The position numbers were made by a program, and so were the translations under genes. The notes beneath the pieces were generated by a model. That model searched no databases, had not been told where the DNA came from, and saw only the letters and a list, made by a program, of their open reading frames with translations. From contig CM043960.1 in assembly GCA_014529385.2 (NCBI GenBank), positions 30,106,396 through 30,170,395 of the forward strand: a stretch of 64,000 nt of DNA, read 5' to 3'. Of the stretch, positions 10,190 through 21,092 are shown in pieces. The DNA is from Adiantum capillus-veneris (taxonomy: Eukaryota > Streptophyta > Polypodiopsida > Polypodiales > Pteridaceae). Position 1 is the stretch's first letter; every line of letters starts with the position of its first letter.

Positions 10190-11080
10190 AGAGTCATCTT
10201 CTAAATTATTTAAGGGGGAATTTGAAGTGTTGCAGGTTGATCTCCTCCTTGAGAATTGGAGTTGGTGTTCTCCTTCTATATGAGTCGATAAATGGTCTCT
10301 TGTTCTGAATACTAGGATCATAAAGTGTCTTCTTTTCTCTAGTAAGTCTAGATCTGGCCAGCTTATGACATATCATTACAGTGTGAATTTGACCAGCTAG
10401 ATCTGGTTGGTTGGTCTTGATCCGAGATTCAAACAGCATCTCAACCATCTCTTTAAATTGGGGTTCATACCTTACTTTGTTGGTTGATAATCTCTCAGGA
10501 ACCTTCGATGCTTCTACTAAAAGTTGGAGCAGCTCATTGGTATACTTTATTAGCATGAGGATCTGTCTCTATCATTGCATCATCATTCCTTTGAAGTTGA
10601 TTTACTTCAAATTTTTGTTTTGATAATGTTGTCTTTTGTTCTATCTCACTCAACATGTTTTTCTAGGCTACCCATAGAGCCTTGGTCTCCTCACACTAGT
10701 CTCTTATTTGATCTACTATTTTGATGTACCTTTGTTGATCATCAGATTCATTGTATTTGGGCTATAAGGCTTGGTAAAACCTAGGAAGATCATCATTCTT
10801 CATAGTAGGTAGGTCATACATAAGCACCGACAAATTAGGTACTACTACAATGTAGTTCATGACTATCTGGTTCTCTTGTTGTATCATTTTCCTTAGAATG
10901 CAAATCAGATGGAATAGACTCTTCAGTTCAATTTCTTGTTCTCGGAGACTCATTCTGGTTTTGGGACCTCTCTGTTGGACACATTATTCTCTAGAAGAAT
11001 CATCAACCTTTGGTCTAGCATTTTTTATCTTTGTTAAGAGAGCCTGCATCTCTAGCCATATATCCTTCATACATTTGTGA
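10190..11080 (-). pseudogene. Unidentified decayed coding region, possibly coiled-coil
   Basis: The minus strand holds an open stretch of 116 codons (10206-10556) rich in E, K, L and Q, with ELLQLLVEASKVPERL and PQFKEMVEMLFESR. Further upstream reading in changing frames is similarly charged and helix-like. I recognise no family. A region of similar style lies on the same strand at 26,280-27,000, on the other side of Gypsy A. The two may be parts of one interrupted gene, but I found no joining sequence. Confidence 0.25.
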
Positions 11081-11287
11081 AATGGGTAGTTTTCTAGTGA
11101 ATACCCTGGCACTGCTCATTCATTGTAGTCAGTTGTTGATCTTGAGGGTTCACCGGCATATCATCTTTAGTGAGCATGAATCCAATACTTGGATTATATT
11201 AGGGTGTGGTGGTGGTCTTTAGGATGCTTGTTTGTGATAATTGATAATCTTCCATTGTTTGATCATTTGCTTTGCTCCAACAAAAAG

Positions 11288-11756
11288 CACATTAGAGAAA
11301 ATTTGGACCCTCAAAGGGGCCCTATAAGGATTTTAACTTTCTCTCATCTAAAATGGATGCACCATAAAAATTTTACAAATGAAATCAAAACTTGTCAGAC
11401 CTTTTGGTAATGGAATGTACTCATTGAGATATATCCATTGATATATAGCATACCATTACATTCTTCATATTCTAGAAGATTTTATTTTTTGATGTGACAA
11501 CTCTATCTTATAAATGGAATCTCTCCCACATCTTAGCTTCAATGGGGAGGCCATAACTTCTACAAAATCAAATCCAAATCTGTCGGAGCTTTTGGATTTA
11601 GAAACTACTTTTTAAGATCTTTTCAATGGTATGTTGGCTGATGGGGCTTTGACAAAGCATTCATGGACTTCAACATGTTGGCCACTTTGGAAAATAGAGA
11701 CAAAGTTAAACATCCTTATAGGACCCTTTTGAGAGTCCAAATTTTCCCTAATGTCT
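11288..11756. repeat. Inverted repeat (~52-bp arms) enclosing a direct repeat
   Basis: The left arm (about 11289-11341) and right arm (about 11701-11755) are complementary: both contain GAAAATTTGGAC(C/T)CTCAAA and CCTATAAGGAT, in opposite orientation. Between them, two diverged direct copies begin near 11,366 and 11,555 (ACAAA...AAATC...CTTGTC(A/G)GA...CTTTTGG). The arrangement resembles a foldback or MITE-like sequence, but no flanking target duplication is clear. Confidence 0.55.
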
Positions 11757-11842
11757 AAAACCTCTCTAAACCCAAATATGCATGATCATCGTGTAAGAAA
11801 ATTTGGATCGATTGTAGGCTTTTATTTAGACTTGGGGACATT

Positions 11843-12539
11843 TTGGAGGTTGTCCACCATGCAATGGTAGCCTTCAAAATCAAATTCCAAGATTCGGACA
11901 AGAGTTCAAAGCAAAAGAATGAGAGAGACAAACCACAAGAAAAAGGACAAAATTCAAATCAAAATTTTCCTTCCAAAATTAATTTAACCACCAAGGAGAG
12001 AATTGATTATCCCCTAAAGATATAGAGAATTATCGTAAGGATAATAGATGTTTTGAATATGGTGAACAAGATAATTCTTACCACGCATGCCCCCAAAAGC
12101 ATGTAAAGAAGGAATCCCTTACAACTGCAATGGTATTATCTATTCAGGAAGAGGGTGGTCTTCGACCTGGAAACTCCCTATGTTATGCACGGGAAAAAGT
12201 GAGAGAACATGATGCACCATACTCTTTGATTCTGGTTCCACACACAATTATATAAATGTGGGATTAGTATTAAAGCTAGGGATACATGCTCATGAAATGG
12301 GACAAACACATGCTATTGAAACACCCTTTAAAGGCCAAGAGACTCCAGTCACACCTTTGATTGAAAAGTTAAGGCTTCATGTTCAAGGGTATGTGGACAA
12401 AGAGGATTTTCTCATCTCTCCATTCAAGAATGAGGATGTGTTGCTTGGAGCACCAAGGTTTGATTGTATGGCTACGTCCATCAAATTTCCAGAGAGGTTG
12501 GTAGCATTTCAGCACAAGGGTAGAGACATCACTCTGTAA
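11843..12539 (+). pseudogene. Gypsy A Gag C-terminus and aspartic protease remnant
   Basis: The first part aligns with the linker before the zinc knuckle of Gypsy B. The knuckle at about 12,040-12,090 reads CFEYGEQDNSYHACP, with the second Cys changed to Tyr, so metal binding is probably lost. The retropepsin motif LFDSGSTHNYIN follows near 12,220, with the catalytic DSG intact. The C-terminal protease part (12258-12539) reads PLIEKLRLHVQGYV and later LLGAPRFD. Frames change before the protease motif. Confidence 0.8.
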
Positions 12540-12626
12540 GTCAATGAGAAGGGGCACCCCACTCCCATTGCATCTCATGACTCCTTTGACAAATCAATAA
12601 AGAGTTTTATTTTTCTTAGATGATAT

Positions 12627-13674
12627 TTGTCAAGGATGTTCCTAAAAACAATGTTCTCTTCTAATGGTTCATTAAAAGTAGAAAGTGATTTTTACTCATT
12701 TCTAAATGAACGTGGTGATCTTTTTATCGATGACATTCCAAGAGAGTTACCTCTTGGAAGGGGGGATGATGACCATAGAATTGATCTCAAACGAGGAAGC
12801 TCTCTCCTAACAAGCCTCCTTATCGAGTCTCATCAGCTCAACAAGAGGAGATTATGTCACAAGTTAATGAACTTGTGCAAAAAGGAATGATAAGACCTAG
12901 CTCTTCACCTATGTTCTCCTATCTTATTAGTGCACAAAAATGATGGTACATACAGAATGTGCATGTAGACTATTGTGCATTAAACACGATGACAGTGAAG
13001 AAAAAATTTATAGTCCTAAGGATTGAGAATTTGTTTGATAAGCTACAAAGATCTACCTACCTTAGTAGAATAGACCTTAAAAGTGACTATCACAAATATA
13101 AATTGTACCATACTACATTCACAAGGTAGCCTTTAGGACCACCTTTGGCTTGTAAGAATATATTGTCATGCATTTTGGGTTGACAAATGCTCCAGCCACA
13201 CTCAATCAAATGATGGAAATATGTTTTTGTGTACATAGGGCTTACATTGGTTGATGATATCATAGTCTACTCTAAGTCCTTAGAAGAACACAAAGAGAAT
13301 CTCAAAGCAATGTTTCAAGCATTGCAAGAGAATAAGCTATTCATTAATCACAAAATTCTTCTTGGAAGAGATCCAATATTTGAGTCATATTATCTCAAAG
13401 GATGGTATTTATATGGATCCACAAAAGCTTGAGGTGATAAATGAATGGCGTGAACCAAGTAATCTAGATGAGCTGCAAAGTTTTATTAGAATGTGCTCAT
13501 ATTATAGAAGATTCATTGCAAAATTCTTGGCCATGGAGGACCATTACACGATTTGACCAAGAAGAACATCAAGTATGTATGGACCGAAAAGCAAAGAAAA
13601 TCCTTCACTTACCTTAAAGAGAGATTCACGTCTCAACTGGTCTTAGTGCTAGCAGACCTCTCAAAGCCATTTGA
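12627..13674 (+). pseudogene. Gypsy A reverse transcriptase remnant
   Basis: Fragments of the RT palm in changing frames: DLFIDDIPREL linker, an Arg-Pro-Ser-Ser-Ser-Pro stretch, ENLFDKLQ, SRIDLKSDYH, and the active site VDDIIVYSKSLEEH in place of (Y/F)xDD. FIRMCSYYRRFI marks the RT-connection region. The frame at the right end (SKPFD, 13661-13674) is resumed at 22,709 after Gypsy B is removed. Confidence 0.82.
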
Positions 13675-15270
13675 TGTAATGGAATTGGCCTATTAACTTG
13701 AGAGTAGCGGAAATTAGAGAGAGTACTTTTGAGAAATTACTTTCTGAGCATAATAGGTGCACATAATTGAAGTTAGTAACATAAACATAGCATCTCATTA
13801 ACTTGGCATGAACAATACTTTTGCAAGAGAGAGAATTTAGAGAACATGACAATAGTTGAGGACTGGATTTATGTGGAGCCGGTGGTCGCCCCTTCAATAG
13901 GCATTTGTATTATGGTTTCTCCCATCAAGAGAGACTTGTTACAATACAATCTTTGTGTTACTTGTGACCTAGGTGATGTAATGAAGATGGGAAGCTTCGT
14001 GCATCACGAGCATAACATAAACTTTGTGGAAAGCATTAACTATCACAAGCCTCAGTCCCAAGACTTCAAACACCTTCGAAGGTGGAGAGAGCTAGCATGG
14101 AATGAGGGTAGGGAAGAGGAAGAAGAAACATTCAATAGGAGAAAGAATTAGTTCCTCACTTATCATCACTCTTCTTGATAGCATACATAATAGCATAGTA
14201 ATGAAGATGGACAAGATGGCAAGCTTAAGCAATGAAGCATGGCTCTTGGTTGGATTTGCATTCCATACCCAAGAGTGTTGGTGTAGGCTCTCAACCTCTC
14301 TACTTGCTTGGAGAAGCAGAGGGAGCTCTTGCACTTTGCACTTCACACAATGAGAGAGTGTGTGAGTGTGTGTGGGAGAGTATATCCCCTAAGAATTCCC
14401 CTACTTGCTTTGGTCGACCCCCCCTTGTAGCTCATGCTTGAAGCTCGATCATTGGACGCCTCTAGGCCTAACCAATCACAAGCAAGAGTCATACCTTCAA
14501 GCAACAAGGGTAGCCTTGGGACAAGTGTCCCCCTTTCCCCTTTGAGAAAAAGAGGGCTTGATAAATGCTAAAACAATTAATTAATTGTGCTAAATTATCA
14601 TTGGACCCCTTGGAAGGCCAACCAAAAGGCTTTAGGCACACCATGAGGGTAACCTAGCTAGGGGCTTGACATGTGTCCTACTTGCCTCTTGGCAAGGGGT
14701 TCCCTTTTGGAGAGAGAGTGGTCAAGCAACCCCTCCCCCCTTCTTGCATGGCTAGCCCCCTCCTTGTAGGGATTCACTTTGATTTTTGTGCCACCTCAAG
14801 CCCCTCAACCTTGGGCCTAGTTCTCACCACAAGCTTGGCCCTGAAGCCCCTCAAGCTTGGGCTGGGTTCTCACCTCAAGCACAACCCTAGCATCTCAAGC
14901 ATGACAAGCACCTCAAGCATCTCAAGCATCTCAAGCATCTCAGTCATCAGGCATGTCAAGCACCTGAAGCTTGGGCCAGGTTCTCACCTGAAGCACATCC
15001 CTAGCTTACCTAAGGTCAAAGGACTTTTAATGCTAACTATTGGAGGTCTTCGATGAAGCTAACCCTAAGGTCTTTATGCTCCATTGGTTATCCTTGCTCT
15101 TTGATAGACCATCTCTCATTTGGGCCCCATTACCATTGGCCCCGTGTTGAGATAGATCTATAAGCACATGTCTATATCCTAACCGTTGTTCCTGTTTATT
15201 CTCCCACATTAAATGATCAATTTAACATGAGAAAATCATTTAGGTTGGTTAGATATTATATTTTATGACA
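13675..15270 (-). repeat. 3' LTR of Gypsy B (about 1,596 bp)
   Basis: It matches 21093-22704 along its length with scattered substitutions and indels. It contains an internal repeat block (about 14,790-15,000): ~10-bp CATCTCAAG units at 14,889-14,948 flanked by three copies of a CCT(C/G)AAGCTTGGGC-type motif. Confidence 0.93.
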
Positions 15271-15287
15271 TTACCTCTCTCTTGAAA
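15271..15287 (-). promoter_or_regulatory. Polypurine tract of Gypsy B
   Basis: The minus strand reads TTTCAAGAGAGAGGTAA directly before the 3' LTR. The same position in Gypsy A and C reads TTTCAAGGGTGGGGTAA and TTTCAAGGGAGAGGTAA. Confidence 0.8.
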
Positions 15288-15664
15288 TCATAGTCGTCCT
15301 CGACTATGAGGTAGAAGAGATAAAACCTTAGTCATTAATCAATCTTACTTAACGAGTAGAGGATCCCTTTTTACTCTACGACATCTTTCCAAGATGGATG
15401 ACTAATCCATTTGGTGCTTGGGAGACATAGATGCCGCAAGCATGTCTGATCTTTAATCCATTTCATTCTCCCAAAGTAGAGTCACGAATTCTACCTAGTG
15501 TTTGAGAGACGTTGTCATCACAAACATGATTCTAAGCATGCATACTATTTAAATTTATGCACAATTAAAAAGAGAACTCGTCTTAAAAGACAAAAACATT
15601 GGTCATTTAAAAGAAATTTGTACATGTGCTTACTCTAATGTAGCATTGTAAGCATTGACAAGGT

Positions 15665-15960
15665 TCATACTATCCTTAAGCTGTATTCCTTGCATCCATC
15701 TAGCATCTTCAAAAGGATAATTTTTGAACTTAATAAGATACCGTCAGATAATCTTACCATGTCGTAGCACCTTGTCTTCATGCCGAAGAATAGCTTCGGG
15801 TTGTAGCATCTCTTCTTGGTCTTCAAATTCGGGAGGGTCTTCAATAATTGGTTCACTTGGTGGCTCTCCTTTGTAGGGCTCATTGTGTATGATCCAATGG
15901 TTGGGAAACTTGAGTTGGTAAGCCGTCTCATTGATAGGCTTCAAGATTTGGAAAGGATCA
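15665..15960 (-). pseudogene. Gypsy B integrase C-terminus with chromodomain-like tail
   Basis: The minus strand encodes KPINETAYQLKFP and PYKGEPPSEPIIED, then ILRHEDKVL and, after a stop codon, RYLIKFKNYPFEDARWM. The last part has the (Y)LIKWKGY...E..W pattern of a chromodomain, which in chromoviruses targets integration to particular chromatin. The same tail occurs in Gypsy C (45,240-45,400) and, eroded, in Gypsy A (24,430-24,480). The domain is short, so the assignment is by pattern only. Confidence 0.65.
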
Positions 15961-16359
15961 TAGTATCTTTTTGCTAGCTTAGCATAATACTTTTGATGGG
16001 CCGTAGGATTTTTGCCCGTCGTTTGCCTTAGAAAAATTTAAGTAAGACCGAATCATTTTCTTTGAAATTTAAGGCCCTTCTGTGCTTGTCTTTTTCCTTT
16101 GATGAGAGATGGATATAGCCTCCTTAATTTTTTGAATATATTCTTGTAGGTCATGGCTATACTCATCGGCAGCGAAGATCTTCCCATGTACTTTAAGTAG
16201 CAAGGGACTTTTAGGTCTTCCCTCTATGATCTCAAAAGGTGTTTTTCCTGTAGAAGTATGTACATTATTATTGTAGGCATACTCTAAGAGGTCAGTACTT
16301 TTCCCATTGTGAGCATTGATCTACTTATGTAACATAAGTCTTTAGTAGATCAAGTATCA

Positions 16360-17035
16360 TAACATTGGCTATCTCGCTTTGGCCATCCGTTTGTGGGTGA
16401 TAGACCGAAGAGATATTCAATCTTGTTCCTAGATTTTCAAGAGACTTTTCCAAAAATTATTGGTCATTCTAGGATCTCTATCTGACATGATGGATGTTGA
16501 TAATCCATGGTGTTTGAAAATCTGTGATATGAAGAGAGTTTCCATTTGGTGTGCCCGAATAGTCTTTTTGACAGGAATAAAGTGTGCTTGCTTGCTAAAC
16601 CTATCGACTATTGTCCATATTCCTGTATTCCCATGGATAGACTTGGGTAATCCAAAGATAAAATCCATGGATATACTCTCCCATGGTGAATTTGGGATAG
16701 GCAATGACTGGAGTAATCCAGGTTGCTTCCCTCTATCATACTTGGTCTTTTGGCATATTACACATTTTGAAACATACTCTTGTATGTCCACTTTCATGGT
16801 AGGCGAATAGAAATACGCTTTTACGAGCGAAGAGTAGGTTGAATGCCTCTATGCCCCGCATAGGGAGGAGCATGGGATTCATACATAACTTTCTCACGAA
16901 AGGAATGGGTAACACATAGCCTATTGCTGTGGAGAAGATAACCATATTGCAAGGTGAATGGTTCCTCTTTCTCCCCAAAGCAAGGGCTGACATCATGTCT
17001 CTAAAGTCAGGGTTAGTAGCATATTCATCTATCAT
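16360..17035 (-). pseudogene. Gypsy B integrase remnant
   Basis: Starts with MIDEYATNPDFRDMMSALAL, then a frameshifted HHCC zinc-binding region ending EYVSKCVICQKTK. The catalytic core has SMDFIFGLP (first Asp), IMSDRDPRM (second Asp) and, after a further frame change near 16,430, the PQTDGQSEI segment with the catalytic Glu. All three acidic residues are therefore visible, but not in one frame. Confidence 0.85.
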
Positions 17036-17076
17036 AGATCATTGTGAGTAGCTATAGACATCCCATTAACTTTTGG

Positions 17077-18540
17077 TCATCGTGAAAGTGCATCAGCCAC
17101 TTGATTGTGCTTACCAGCAATGTGAGCAATATGAGAATTGAATTGCGAAAGAAAATTTTCCCACCTTATTTTTTGTCCAAAAATCTTGATTTGCATCATG
17201 AAATACTTGAGACTTTGGTGGTCGGGTCGTAGAATAAATGGAGTCCCCAATAAGTAGTGCTTCCATGTGTCTAGGGCATGTAGAACAGCTAAAAGCTCTT
17301 TCTCATAAATGCCCAAGACTCGTTCATCCGCATTGAGCCTTCGGCTCTCATATGCTATGGCATGCCCTTCTTGAAGCAAAACTGCTCCGAGACAATCACC
17401 ACAAGCACCACATTGGACCTCAAATGGCTTTGAGAGATACGAAAGCATGAGGACTGGTTGGGAGGTCTTTGAGCTTATCAATTTTGCTCCTTAGCGGTCC
17501 ATACATACTTAACGTTCTTCTTAGTTAAGTCATGTAATGGTCATGCTATTTGAGAGAATTTTTCTATGAAGCGTCTATAGTATGCACACATACCAATAAA
17601 GCTTCTTAGCTCATGTAGATTCCTTGGATTAGGCCATACTTTTATGTAGATTGCTTGGATTAGGCCATACTTTCTCATAAATGCCCAAGACTCGTTCATC
17701 CGTATTGAGCCTTCGGCTCTCATATGCTATGGCATTCCCTTCTTGAAGCAAAACTGCTCTGAGACAATCACCACAAGCACCACATTGGACCTCAAATGGC
17801 TTTGAGAGATACGAAAGCATGAGGACTGGTTGGGAGGTCTTTGAGCTTATCAATTTTTCTCCTTAGCGGTCCATACATACTTAACGTTCTTCTTAGTTAA
17901 GTCATGTAATGGTCATGCTATTTGGGAGAATTTTGCTATGAAGCATCTATAGTATGCACACATACCAATAAAGCTTCTTAGCTCATGTAGATTCCTTGGA
18001 TTAGGCCATACTTTTATTACTTCTAACTTTGATGGATCCATACAGATACCATCTTGAGAGATAATATGACCTAGGTATTGAATCTCTTGGAGGAAAAATT
18101 CACTTTTCTTTTGGTTGAGAAAAAGCTTGTTCTCCCTCAATGCTTGAAAAATCACTTGGAGATGTTGCTTATGTTCCTCCAAAGACTTGGAGTAGATGAT
18201 GATATCATCAAAGAACACTCCAGTGAATTGCAAAAAGGTCTAAAAATTTCTCCATTAGATGATTGAATGTGGCTGGTGCATTAGTCAAACTAAAAGGCAT
18301 GACTAGATATTTATAAAGACCAAATGTTGTGCGAAACGTGGTCTTTAGGATATGTTCTTCCACTATCCTTATTTGATGATAGCCACTTTTAAGGTCAATC
18401 CTATTGAAGTAGGTAGAGCCTTGTAGCTTATCAAACAAATCTTCTACCCGAGGCACGAGAAATCTATTTTTGATAGTGATATGGTTTAGCGCTCGATAGT
18501 CCACACACATACGGTATGTTCCATCTTTCTTTTGCACTAA
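17077..18540 (-). pseudogene. Gypsy B reverse transcriptase-RNase H with internal duplication
   Basis: RT begins KKDGTYRMCVDYRALN (18,537), continues FNRIDLKSGYHQIR and TTFGLYKYLVMPF, then shifts frame near 18,230 to GVFFDDIIIYSKSLEEH, the active site with FxDD. The connection domain reads GHIISQDGICMDP and FIGMCAYYR. RNase H reads SKPFEVQCGACGDCLGAVLL (usual Asp changed to Gly in C-D-A-C), YEKELLAVLHALDTWKHYL, RPDHQSLKYF and GKHNQVADALSR. The RT-RNase H junction occurs twice because of a ~372-bp tandem duplication. Confidence 0.88.
17302..18013 (-). repeat. ~372-bp tandem duplication inside Gypsy B
   Basis: The segment starting CTCATAAATGCCCAAGACTC occurs at 17302 and again at 17674. Both copies run through the RNase H start and the connection domain to TTAGGCCATAC. 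Copy one carries about 32 extra bases at its right end. The copies differ by a few substitutions. Each has the protein segment LMLSYLSKPFEVQCGACGDC. Confidence 0.9.
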
Positions 18541-18934
18541 AAGGACTGGAGAACAAAAGGGAGAGGAGCTAGGCCTCTCACCATCCCTTTGTCTACCAAT
18601 TCCTGTACTTGCCTCACGATCTCCTCTTGTTGAGCTTGAGAAACTCGATAATGAGGCTTGTTAGGCGGTGAGCTTCTTGGAAGGAGCTCAATGTGATGGT
18701 CATCATCCCTCATTTTGGATGTAAGTCCATAGGGATATCATCTATGAACACATCTTGGAATCCTTTTAGAAAATTAGTCGAGTCTAACTCTTCTTGATTC
18801 TTACCATTGACATTTGATGAAACATTAGGATGTTTTAGAGACTCTTTGACAAAAACATGTATGCAGAAACTAAGCTCTTCATTGATTTCTCAAAAGCAGG
18901 AGGATTTAAAAGTGGAATAGTGCGACCACGCTCA

Positions 18935-20678
18935 CTAGCATCTATATACATGTTCTTTCCCCTGTATAGATGAAGTAGATTCTCTCCTTTCAGGGAACTT
19001 CATATTCGCAGCCATGCGATCAAACCATGGTGCCCCTAAGATAGCATCCCCATGTTGGAGAGGAGAGATGAAAAAGTCTTCTTTGTTGACATAGCTTTGG
19101 ACATGGAGCCTCAACTTCCCAATCAAGGGAATAACAGAGGCTCGCTGTCCCTTGAAAGCAGTGTCAACCATTACAACATCTCCCATCTCAAAAGCTTGAA
19201 TGCCCAACTTGGTGGCCAACTCCATTGATATGAATTTGTGAGTAGATCCAGGGTCAAACAAGATGAGGACATCATGCTCTCTTACCTTTCCCCAAGCATA
19301 GGAGAGAGGTGCACCTTTGCAATGAGCATCCTCTTTTGGAGCTTCAATGGTGGAAGCTGTAGGAGTCTCATTGCGAGCATTTTTCTTGGGGCAAGAACGA
19401 TAGCCATGTCCTTGCTCCCCACACTTAAAACATTTATGGTCCTTGCGAAAAGCTTCAAGCTCTTCATGAGAGAGTTTGTTTTTGCCTTTGTAAACTCCCT
19501 TCTCCTTGAACCGATTGTTGTTGTTGTTGTTGTTGGAAGTGCCTTTGGAAGAATTTTGAGTATTGGTTTCCCCCTTTGCATCATTTTTGTCTTTGTTTTC
19601 CATGGGCTTGACATATTGATGCGTGAAGCAACCATGGTGTGATGGATTACTTCGGTGATAGAACCAGGCCGGTTGAGAATTGACGTATTCGGCCATCTCT
19701 TCTGGTAATCCCGCACAAAACTGTTGCTTTTGATCGACAAAGTCTATCTTTTGAAAGACAGTAGCCTTGAGATGTAAATCCCAAAACTTGTCTACATACT
19801 TGTGGATAGACTCATGAGAGAGAAGCTTCGGTGAACACTTTGTCCTTTGCATCGCTTGCAAGGAATTTCTTTGTGATGGAAAGTCGTAGAGTTTTCCAAG
19901 TCTTTGGGGCTTCACCATTGCCACAAAGGCCAGCCACCATTGATGAGCCGATTTTTGAAAGTGCATAGCTACATGGCGTAGCTTGGAGGACTTTGGGAAG
20001 CCCTCGTCTCCAAAGGCCGCATCAAATTGCTGGATGAAGGCCAACACTTTGTCGATAGCACCAAAAGTTCGATCATAGGTGAGAAAAGAGATACTCTTTC
20101 CTCCCTCTTTGAACTTCTTTAGCTTTTGTGACCTTCAGCCATGCAGGGTATGATTTGCAATGTCCTCCCCTCCTGTATTCTCTAGGAGAATAGCCATATC
20201 TTTCATCAAAAGAGGAGGAAGGTGAAGAAGGAGAAGAGGGTGACCTCTTTCTAGCCCTTTTCTTCCTTCGTTTCCTCTCTTCCCTTTTAGAATGACGAGG
20301 AGAAGGACTATGTGTTGATGTTTTCCTCTCAAAGGAGTGGGTGATCGTCTAGACTGCCATCTTTGTGGAGCCACATCTTCAGATGAACTTAAAGTTTCAT
20401 TGTTTTCTTGCTCTTTGGATTCCTCCTCGCGTATGGGATAGAGTCTTCTTTTGGGGGTCTCTTCAAGAGGCCTCCTAAGCTCTCTCTCCTCTTGGAGAGG
20501 AAGGAAAATCCCATAAGCGTGAAGCTGTTAAGTAACTTCGGCTTGCAAAGCAAAGTTGCCCATAGCTTGCTGCAATAATGGGATAATTAACAAACATGAT
20601 GGCATCATCATTAGCACCTTCATGTGCAAAATCAAAGCTATCAATGTTCATTCTACTCTCTTGGTTGTTGTCAGCCAT
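18935..20678 (-). pseudogene. gag: Gypsy B Gag and protease
   Basis: Start at ATG 20,678 (MADNNQESRMNIDSFDF), matching the Gypsy C start. The N-terminal third is frameshifted. From 20,047 an open frame of 370 codons covers the capsid (FIQQFDAAFGDEGF, then AHQWW, the QW motif of Retrotrans_gag), an Asn-rich linker, a CX2CX4HX4C zinc knuckle (CFKCGEQGHGYRSC) and the retropepsin domain with LFDPGSTHKFIS, where the usual DSG is DPG. The protease C-terminus reads ILGAPWFDRMAANMKFPER. The Ser-to-Pro change beside the catalytic Asp may impair the protease. Confidence 0.87.
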
Positions 20679-21079
20679 GTTAACAAAATTTGTGTACGTA
20701 CTTAGTGTATGCTTTGGCAATTCAAAACCTTAGTTGCCACTCCTCTTAGCTTTTGAAAATTGGCTCTTAAGTATCTACACCCACGGCTCGAAGTGGTTAA
20801 TTATAGAGAGTAGTGGAGTAAGTCTAACATAGCAGAGTTGCCGAGGGCTAGCTCCTTTCGAACTTCTTATGGCTCAATAATGGTAAAGCCGTAGGCAAGT
20901 CTAAAAAGACTCCATTATTAAGTCCAAATCTCCCGAGGTGTGCACCATATTCCACATAGTGGGCTTAACAAAACCGATAATAGATCCCAGTTCCACTTAC
21001 CCTAATATAATTAACAAAATCAACCATTTATAGGCTACTTAAGGGCCTCTCTTCTTAAGCAAGAAAAGAGAAACCAAAT

Positions 21080-21091
21080 TCTCTGATACCA
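21080..21091 (-). promoter_or_regulatory. tRNA-Met-type primer-binding site of Gypsy B
   Basis: The minus strand reads TGGTATCAGAGA, one base different from the canonical site, adjoining the 5' LTR. Confidence 0.88.
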
Positions 21092-21092
21092 A

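Noticed and set aside
14673-15056. Serine/isoleucine-rich open frames in the Gypsy B LTRs (also at 22,080)
   Set aside because: They lie in LTR repeats (CATCTCAAG units). Both LTR copies have them because of shared ancestry, not coding constraint.
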